Below, in pieces: positions 1-4,665 of a DNA stretch of 6,612 nt (positions are counted from its first letter, which is position 1; every line of letters begins with the position of its first letter). The notes beneath the pieces were generated by a model that had not been told where the DNA came from, made no database searches, and saw nothing but the letters and a program-made list of their open reading frames with translations. Made by a program: the position numbers and the translations under genes. This DNA comes from Candidatus Kaiserbacteria bacterium (lineage in GTDB: Bacteria; Patescibacteriota; Minisyncoccia; Phycocordibacterales; JABAAK01), in NCBI GenBank assembly GCA_014238395.1, contig JABABE010000026.1:1-6612 (forward strand), in the 5' to 3' direction.

Positions 1-269
1 ATATTTTTTTCTGTTTGTGTTTTATAATCATTCGCACAAGTAAAAGATCCAGAACTAAAGGTTAATAGTTGAGCATCTCCACACACAGGAAGCGAAAGTT
101 CTCCTGTATCAAAAGGATTTATGTTTGCTTGTGGCGGGTTTTGTGTTGGTGGTACAAAGTCAACTGTGCTTTGTGAACTTACAAAAGCAGTAAGAAAAAC
201 AAACAAGGTGATAAAAAGCACTGTTAGTGTTGTTAATGTGTTTAGTTTGGTTGATTTGTTATTTATCAT
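1..269 (-). CDS. Exported protein of unknown function, N-terminal 89 residues
   Basis: An ATG at 269-267 opens a frame that stays open to the window edge (89 full codons), so the C-terminus is missing. Residues 1-32 look like a signal peptide: polar, lysine-containing n-region (MINNKSTK), long hydrophobic core (LTVLFITLFVFLTAFV), then SSQS. A Pro/Asn-rich linker follows (VPPTQNPPQANINP, about 39-52), then a Cys-pair motif, C63-GDAQLLTFSSGSFT-C78. The motif resembles C55...C71 in the N-terminus of the gene just upstream, suggesting the same protein class. No FG-GAP repeat is present in the visible part. The start lies only 6 bases after the preceding stop, in the same frame and without a Shine-Dalgarno sequence, so translation may be coupled. 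The function cannot be assigned. Confidence 0.82.
   Translation of the reverse strand, partial: MINNKSTKLNTLTTLTVLFITLFVFLTAFVSSQSTVDFVPPTQNPPQANINPFDTGELSLPVCGDAQLLTFSSGSFTCANDYKTQTEKN
174..269 (-). other. Signal peptide or N-terminal membrane anchor of the partial gene
   Basis: Residues 1-32 hold a polar n-region with two lysines and a hydrophobic core of about 16 residues ending in AFVSS. The cleavage site is less clear than in the upstream gene; cleavage after S31 or S32 is possible. An uncleaved N-terminal anchor cannot be excluded. Confidence 0.7.
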
Positions 270-275
270 AATATT
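270..275 (-). other. 6-base spacer between stop and next start
   Basis: Only AATATT separates the TAA of the 1457-residue gene from the ATG of the next gene, and both are in the same frame. No Shine-Dalgarno sequence lies in the preceding 20 bases, which fits translational coupling or reinitiation. Confidence 0.6.
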
Positions 276-3200
276 TTAATTATTTGGATAACCGTTACTG
301 ATGGTTTCAGAGTAGTTGAACTCACCTCCGCTTATTTTAAATATATGTGCCGCTCCTTCAAAAAGTGCTTCTCCTCCTTTATCTTGTTCTCCTATTATAA
401 GTAAGTCATCATATATCTCTAGAGAGTTTCCGAAATAAGATTCTCCTCCTAGCCCCAAGAAAGACACATCTATCTTTCCTGCGTCTCCGGCATTGTCTGA
501 GATTTTGTTTTTTAATACCCATTTATCTTCGTATACTGCTGGTGTACATGTAGTCGACGTAAGTGCAGGCAAATTTGAACAAACACCATCTCTAGTTAAC
601 CGTGGGTAGCATGTAGTTCCTCTTACACTATAACCACCACAAAATGAAGAATATGATGTATTGCTACAATAATAACTGGTTGTACAAACCTCAGGTGTTA
701 CTAGAGTATTTTCCTTTTCAAATACATACACTGCACCAAAGGCATTACCTCCATCATCATCTTTTGGTGAACCAACTACAAGAGTGTCTTTATATAACCC
801 CACACTAGAACCAAAAAAATCATAATTGCCTAAATCTATTTGTGTATCTTTTGTACCTGCGGCTGATTCAGAGATTGTATTTATATGATCCCAATTTCCA
901 TTTGTTTGTCTCTCAAAGATATAAACAGCTCCAGTATCAGTATTTGTAGAGTTTGGTGCTCCTACTGCGATTACTCTTTCAGATGTATCTGCATATATCG
1001 CTACACTAGAACCAAAGAAATCCCAATCACTTAAATCAATATTTGATTTACCAGATGCACCATCGTTGTCTGATATTTTAATGTTTTGAGACCACACTCC
1101 AGAAGAATTACGACTAAATATATATGCCGCACCTCTTTCACTCCCACCATCATCATCCCCAAGTGCACCTACAACCAGAATACCTAGATTTGAATATGCT
1201 ACCGAAGATCCAAATCTATCACTGTTCTCTAAATCAATATCTAATTTTCCATTACTCCCATCTCCTCCGTTATCTGATATCTTAAGAGTTTGAGACCAGA
1301 CTCCGCTTGATTTTTCAAAGATATAAACTGCTCCGCGATTACCCCCTCCATCATCATCAAATTCTGCTCCAACTATAAGAGTGTCGTCGTCAAGAGAAAC
1401 TGCTCCTCCAAAACTATCACCAGTGCCTAGTGAAACAGCAACCTTTCCATATCCTCCATTATTATCTGAAAATTCAATTCTTTTTTTCCACTCTTCCCCA
1501 CTGTTATCAGGTTTTTCAAACAGATATACAGCACCTCTGTCGCTGGTACCATTTCCGGATGCACCAAAAGCAGTATAACTATCACTTGTCGCTATATCTG
1601 CAGCAAACTCATCATAATTATTAAGATCTAAAACGTCATATATACTGAACTCTGGAATTGTTTTTACAACCACATCTCCATCATCGCTTGTTACTTCTAT
1701 ATTACAGTTATATTTTGTATATGTGTCTAGCGGGTCTCCGTTTGCTTTTACTAATTCTATATCTTTGTCGGTTTCATCGTTTAAGTTTGCTCCTGTTGGT
1801 GAGCCACAAGGTGACTTGACCTCAAAAGTTGCATCCTTTGAAGAAAGTATTCTTATTTTTTTATCATCCTGTGTCTCAAATAAATCCTTAGAAAAGATAG
1901 ATACATAAAAGCTGCTGTCTATTATTGGTTGTTTTTCACCGGCAGCCAGATCCACACAATTCTCTGGAATCGAATGAGAGTCGGTATAAAAAGTAGGTGT
2001 TACTTTTAGTGTATACCCGTCTATATAAGAATTATTTTTTCCATTTACTTCTATGACATAGATACCACGATCAAGTGTTTGGTTTTCCAAAAGAGGAGAA
2101 GAAGTGGTTTCATTTGTTTTCCTTATATTTATATCAGCTTTACTTGAAAGTTCACCGTTTGGTCCGTTTGTATGCAATTCTCCTTCATAATAAATATCAG
2201 CTTGGTATGGTAGAAAAAGATTGTGCTTCTTTGTAGTTGTTCCTTTTAAGTTCCCAGCAAAAGCAAGAACTCCTGTGTCAGAAAAACTATTTAATAACAG
2301 TTCGCAGGTTTTTGTTTCATACTCAATAGATGCCACAACACTCTTTGGTTCATCTATACAGGTCCATTCTCCGGCGACAGGATACCTGTTTAAGGCTACA
2401 CTGCTTCCAAATTCATCGCCTGAATCCAACCTTATTCTTAAAGTTGATTCTGTGGATTCGGAGTCTGTGATTGTGTACTCTTTTGTTAGCGAACCATTTG
2501 ATTGCTTTCTGTATATTATTACACCTCCTTTTACTGACGTATTTACTGCAGTCGCCGATCCTAATAAAATCAAGGAGTTTGAGTTTGAAACTCCCCACCC
2601 AGGTCTGAAGACACCGCCGGTAAAGTTATCAAAATCTTGTGTAACAGCTGCAAGGTCAAACACTGTATCTGGTACAGCATCATAAGAAATCCTTTTGTTT
2701 GGTGTCCAAGTGCCGTCGTTCTCTTTGTTAAAGCTATATACCGCTCCAGTAGATGTTGAAGTTCCATCTTCTGTATTACCAACAAGAAGTTCTCCATTTT
2801 TATATGAAAGACTGTGCCCAAAATTTTCTGTTACACCAGCGACATTGGTTGTGATTCTTGTCTTTTTAGTCCAGTCGTTTGTCGTGCTTCCTTTTTCAAA
2901 AACATGCACAGCACCAATGTCGTTTACGCCGTTCTCTATGTTTGCGCCAACAAACAACAATCCTTCACTATAAAAAACCGATTTTCCAAAAAAACTATCT
3001 GTAGTTAAATTGATATGTGTAGCATTTACGTCACTAGTATCATCTAAAATCTTATGCGATAAAAACCATTCTCCTAGATTTGATTTTTCAAATATATATA
3101 CAGCACCATTGTTTTTTCCTTCTTGATTTGTTCCAGACCCTTGTTCCCCTGGCACTCCTACAAAAAGTAAATCTTTTTCAGCAGACACAGAAGCACCAAA

Positions 3201-4649
3201 AGAAGGAGACCTGTCAGTGTAAGTCCAATTAAAGTTCACCGCAAGTTCTTCTGTGCTCCCTGTGTTGTCTGAGATCTTTAAAGTTTTTGTCCAGTTTCCG
3301 TTTGAATCTTTTTCAAAAAGATACACAGCCCCTATATCATCTCCTCCGTCATCATCCCCTGGTGCAGATACGGCTATCAAACCATCATAGTAGGAGACAC
3401 TTTTCCCAAAAGCATCACTGTTATCTAAGTCTATGTTTTCAGAAACACTTCCGTCATTTGATATTTTTGCGGCTTGGAACCAGCTGTATTCTTCTTGTTG
3501 TTCAAATATATACACAGCACCACGATTACTTCCACCGTCGTCATCTCCGGGTGCCCCTACAATTATAAGACTATTTTCTTTTGGAAGACTGGATACAACT
3601 TGTCCTTCTCCGCAAGACAAGATAGCAGACACATTGTCTAGCAAATCTGTTCTTCTTTCTGTTGTAGGTATGGAAATAAGTAATTCTTCGAGATCTAAAC
3701 ATTTTGGTTTGTAGTTGCCTAGTTGATACTCACCTTCTACATCTTCTGTTGTTAATTCTCTTGTTACCTCTCCAAACTCACTTCCAAGTGCTGTTATAGC
3801 CAGGTTTGCTATTGAAGATCCGTCTTTTTTTGAAATACTAATTATTGAACCAGAGACACTTACATCATAGTTATATATAGAAGAATATTTCCAGTAAGCA
3901 GGCAGTGCTTTAGATATATCCTCTGCTGTTTGTGTGGACGACGAATCAGCAATCTGAATAAATGGCGTAGTGGTGTTTATAGCCGGACTTCCTACCAAAA
4001 ACCCTCCAGGAGATAAATAGTTGTCGTTTATATCCACAAGATCAGGTATATGAGTGTTTCTCCCCCAAAGGCTTATTACTTTCTCGCCTGTTTTTAAATC
4101 TGTAATTGCAAGTCTTTCTTCTGATAAAGTTGACAGGCTTTCTGTCTTAATTATGTTTAAGTGATAAACCTCTTTTTCTGTTACTTCTTCAAAACCAACA
4201 GCAACCTCTCCTTCTCCACAATAACTATTCAAAATCTGTGGTTCTGTTTTGTCTAGACATCTTACATCTCCTTCTATAGTAAATCCAACTAGGTATTTGT
4301 TATTTCCACAAAAATCAATTTCAAAAGCAAGTTGTGCATTGGTGTCTCCTGAATTTATAATATTTAGAAAATCTTGCGCTCTTTCTGATACTTCTGATTG
4401 TTCTGTGGCAGTTGTTGTCCCAAAAACTTCATTTTTACAAACCAAACCTTGTTCGGTGGTATAACTCAAAGCCTGCCCTTCAATACAGTTTGTTTGAATT
4501 TGAAAGGTTGTTTGTTTTTCAGGATTTCCTTCTGGGTGAAGTTCTGTCGGAGCTGCATTTACAGGCATAGAGACCGTAAAAACAAGAGCAAGTGCCAAGA
4601 GTAATCTTACTATCTTATCTTTGTTTATTTTTATTTGTTTTGTATTCAT
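276..4649 (-). CDS. Giant secreted protein with two FG-GAP beta-propeller arrays
   Basis: Complete 1457-residue gene, ATG to TAA. The start is well fixed: an in-frame TAA lies at 4661-4659, and the ATG leads straight into a signal peptide (basic n-region, LLLALALVFTV core, VNA cleavage near residue 32). Domains seen: a Cys-containing region at 33-345 with recurring C-x-x-G/N motifs (C55/C71, C114/C131, C144, C346); FG-GAP array A at about 345-757; a beta-rich linker at 760-1000 with a PPC-like segment (about 786-886); FG-GAP array B at about 1005-1453, with a six-Cys insert at 1313-1374. DDDGG loops occur in blades A1, A2, B2, B3 and B5. The protein stops right after the last blade, without a sorting signal or anchor. 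It is probably an exported surface or matrix protein for binding or adhesion; the ligand is unknown. It lies between two other exported-protein genes, probably in one operon. Confidence 0.93.
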   Translation of the reverse strand: MNTKQIKINKDKIVRLLLALALVFTVSMPVNAAPTELHPEGNPEKQTTFQIQTNCIEGQALSYTTEQGLVCKNEVFGTTTATEQSEVSERAQDFLNIINSGDTNAQLAFEIDFCGNNKYLVGFTIEGDVRCLDKTEPQILNSYCGEGEVAVGFEEVTEKEVYHLNIIKTESLSTLSEERLAITDLKTGEKVISLWGRNTHIPDLVDINDNYLSPGGFLVGSPAINTTTPFIQIADSSSTQTAEDISKALPAYWKYSSIYNYDVSVSGSIISISKKDGSSIANLAITALGSEFGEVTRELTTEDVEGEYQLGNYKPKCLDLEELLISIPTTERRTDLLDNVSAILSCGEGQVVSSLPKENSLIIVGAPGDDDGGSNRGAVYIFEQQEEYSWFQAAKISNDGSVSENIDLDNSDAFGKSVSYYDGLIAVSAPGDDDGGDDIGAVYLFEKDSNGNWTKTLKISDNTGSTEELAVNFNWTYTDRSPSFGASVSAEKDLLFVGVPGEQGSGTNQEGKNNGAVYIFEKSNLGEWFLSHKILDDTSDVNATHINLTTDSFFGKSVFYSEGLLFVGANIENGVNDIGAVHVFEKGSTTNDWTKKTRITTNVAGVTENFGHSLSYKNGELLVGNTEDGTSTSTGAVYSFNKENDGTWTPNKRISYDAVPDTVFDLAAVTQDFDNFTGGVFRPGWGVSNSNSLILLGSATAVNTSVKGGVIIYRKQSNGSLTKEYTITDSESTESTLRIRLDSGDEFGSSVALNRYPVAGEWTCIDEPKSVVASIEYETKTCELLLNSFSDTGVLAFAGNLKGTTTKKHNLFLPYQADIYYEGELHTNGPNGELSSKADINIRKTNETTSSPLLENQTLDRGIYVIEVNGKNNSYIDGYTLKVTPTFYTDSHSIPENCVDLAAGEKQPIIDSSFYVSIFSKDLFETQDDKKIRILSSKDATFEVKSPCGSPTGANLNDETDKDIELVKANGDPLDTYTKYNCNIEVTSDDGDVVVKTIPEFSIYDVLDLNNYDEFAADIATSDSYTAFGASGNGTSDRGAVYLFEKPDNSGEEWKKRIEFSDNNGGYGKVAVSLGTGDSFGGAVSLDDDTLIVGAEFDDDGGGNRGAVYIFEKSSGVWSQTLKISDNGGDGSNGKLDIDLENSDRFGSSVAYSNLGILVVGALGDDDGGSERGAAYIFSRNSSGVWSQNIKISDNDGASGKSNIDLSDWDFFGSSVAIYADTSERVIAVGAPNSTNTDTGAVYIFERQTNGNWDHINTISESAAGTKDTQIDLGNYDFFGSSVGLYKDTLVVGSPKDDDGGNAFGAVYVFEKENTLVTPEVCTTSYYCSNTSYSSFCGGYSVRGTTCYPRLTRDGVCSNLPALTSTTCTPAVYEDKWVLKNKISDNAGDAGKIDVSFLGLGGESYFGNSLEIYDDLLIIGEQDKGGEALFEGAAHIFKISGGEFNYSETISNGYPNN
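528..713 (-). other. Six-cysteine insert inside FG-GAP blade B5
   Basis: Residues 1313-1374 sit between the YVFEK strand and the DKWVLKNKISDN strand, where other blades have only about 4-8 residues. They contain six Cys (1322, 1328, 1337, 1347, 1357, 1368) and many Ser, Thr and Tyr. An even Cys count in an exported protein suggests a disulfide-stabilised mini-domain protruding from the propeller. I do not recognise the family. Confidence 0.72.
1241..1292 (-). repeat. 52-bp segment identical to 6033-6084 in the neighbouring gene
   Basis: These 52 bases, coding for QTLKISDNGGDGSNGKL in array B, are identical to 6033-6084 in the upstream gene. Extending to 1231-1292 versus 6023-6084 gives 61 of 62 matches. 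The two genes are otherwise clearly diverged outside such blocks. Confidence 0.85.
1992..2294 (-). other. PPC-like beta-sandwich segment between the propellers
   Basis: Residues about 786-886. The order GNLKGTTTKKH, then a strand LFLPYQADIYYEGEL, then ADINIRK, then LDRGIYVIEVNGKNN and GYTLKVT resembles bacterial pre-peptidase C-terminal (PPC) domains, in which an aGtYyvrV...gYtLkV end is typical. PPC domains are common accessory modules in secreted proteins. The assignment rests on this pattern alone. Confidence 0.45.
2379..3617 (-). repeat. FG-GAP propeller array A (residues ~345-757)
   Basis: Five complete repeats, starting near residues 406, 471, 546, 607 and 664, are flanked by a repeat lacking a clear first strand (from L361, VGAPGDDDGG) and by a final half repeat holding only the first strand (IRLDSGDEFGSSVALN, 738-754). 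The end strand could complete the first blade, as in propeller Velcro closure, giving six blades; a seven-bladed reading is possible if residues 350-356 act as a first strand. These blades are much more diverged from each other than those of the neighbouring gene. Blade 3 carries extra loops and blade 6 (about 664-737) is degenerate. Confidence 0.8.
3780..3977 (-). other. Small alpha/beta module ahead of array A, family unknown
   Basis: Residues about 225-290. The pattern TAEDISKALPAYW, a short spacer, then YDVSVSGSIISISKKDG and ANLAITALGS reads as one helix followed by two strands. The arrangement 'TAxDIAxAI...VSGxxVxIxxxxG' recalls short modules in phage tail and other structural proteins, but I cannot name a family. 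Confidence 0.3.
4554..4649 (-). other. Signal peptide of the 1457-residue protein
   Basis: Residues 1-32. A Lys/Arg-rich n-region (MNTKQIKINKDKIVR) precedes the hydrophobic core LLLALALVFTVSM and a V-N-A type I cleavage motif before A33. There is no lipobox Cys, so a soluble exported protein rather than a lipoprotein is expected. Confidence 0.88.
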
Positions 4650-4665
4650 ATTTATATATTATCTT
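4650..4665 (-). other. 16-base spacer, no clear ribosome binding site
   Basis: The spacer is AAGATAATATATAAAT on the coding strand. The only purine-rich stretch is AAAAGA, overlapping the preceding stop codon and lying about 12 bases before the ATG, a poor Shine-Dalgarno match. GATAAT resembles a -10 box, but no -35 partner is convincing, so a promoter is not claimed. Translation start is probably SD-independent or coupled. Confidence 0.5.

Larger units (their letters stand above)
287..1637 (-). repeat. FG-GAP propeller array B (residues ~1005-1453)
   Basis: Six repeats begin near residues 1007, 1071, 1137, 1203, 1270 and 1394. Typical pattern: DxDLxxxDxFGSSV, then LVVGA, then DDDGG, then GAVYIFEK, then W and KISDN. 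Repeat 2 (SSGVWSQTLKISDNGGDG) is almost identical to repeats of the upstream gene. Repeat 4 replaces DDDGG with NSTNTD, and repeat 5 carries a 62-residue Cys-rich insert. Six full blades would make one closed propeller; the blade number is inferred from sequence only. Confidence 0.82.

Noticed and set aside
2221..2685. 154-codon open frame on the plus strand
   Set aside because: It lies antisense inside the 1457-residue gene, whose frame shows clear FG-GAP repeats and a signal peptide; its translation has no recognisable domain and no ribosome binding site. The other plus-strand frames are rejected for the same reason.
2570..2821. 83-codon minus-strand frame overlapping array A
   Set aside because: It is a shifted-frame shadow of the FG-GAP coding sequence, with no independent start context or domain.
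276..4649. Alternative genetic code with TGA read as glycine
   Set aside because: The 1457-codon frame contains no internal TGA and uses GGN for glycine, so nothing supports recoding in this window.
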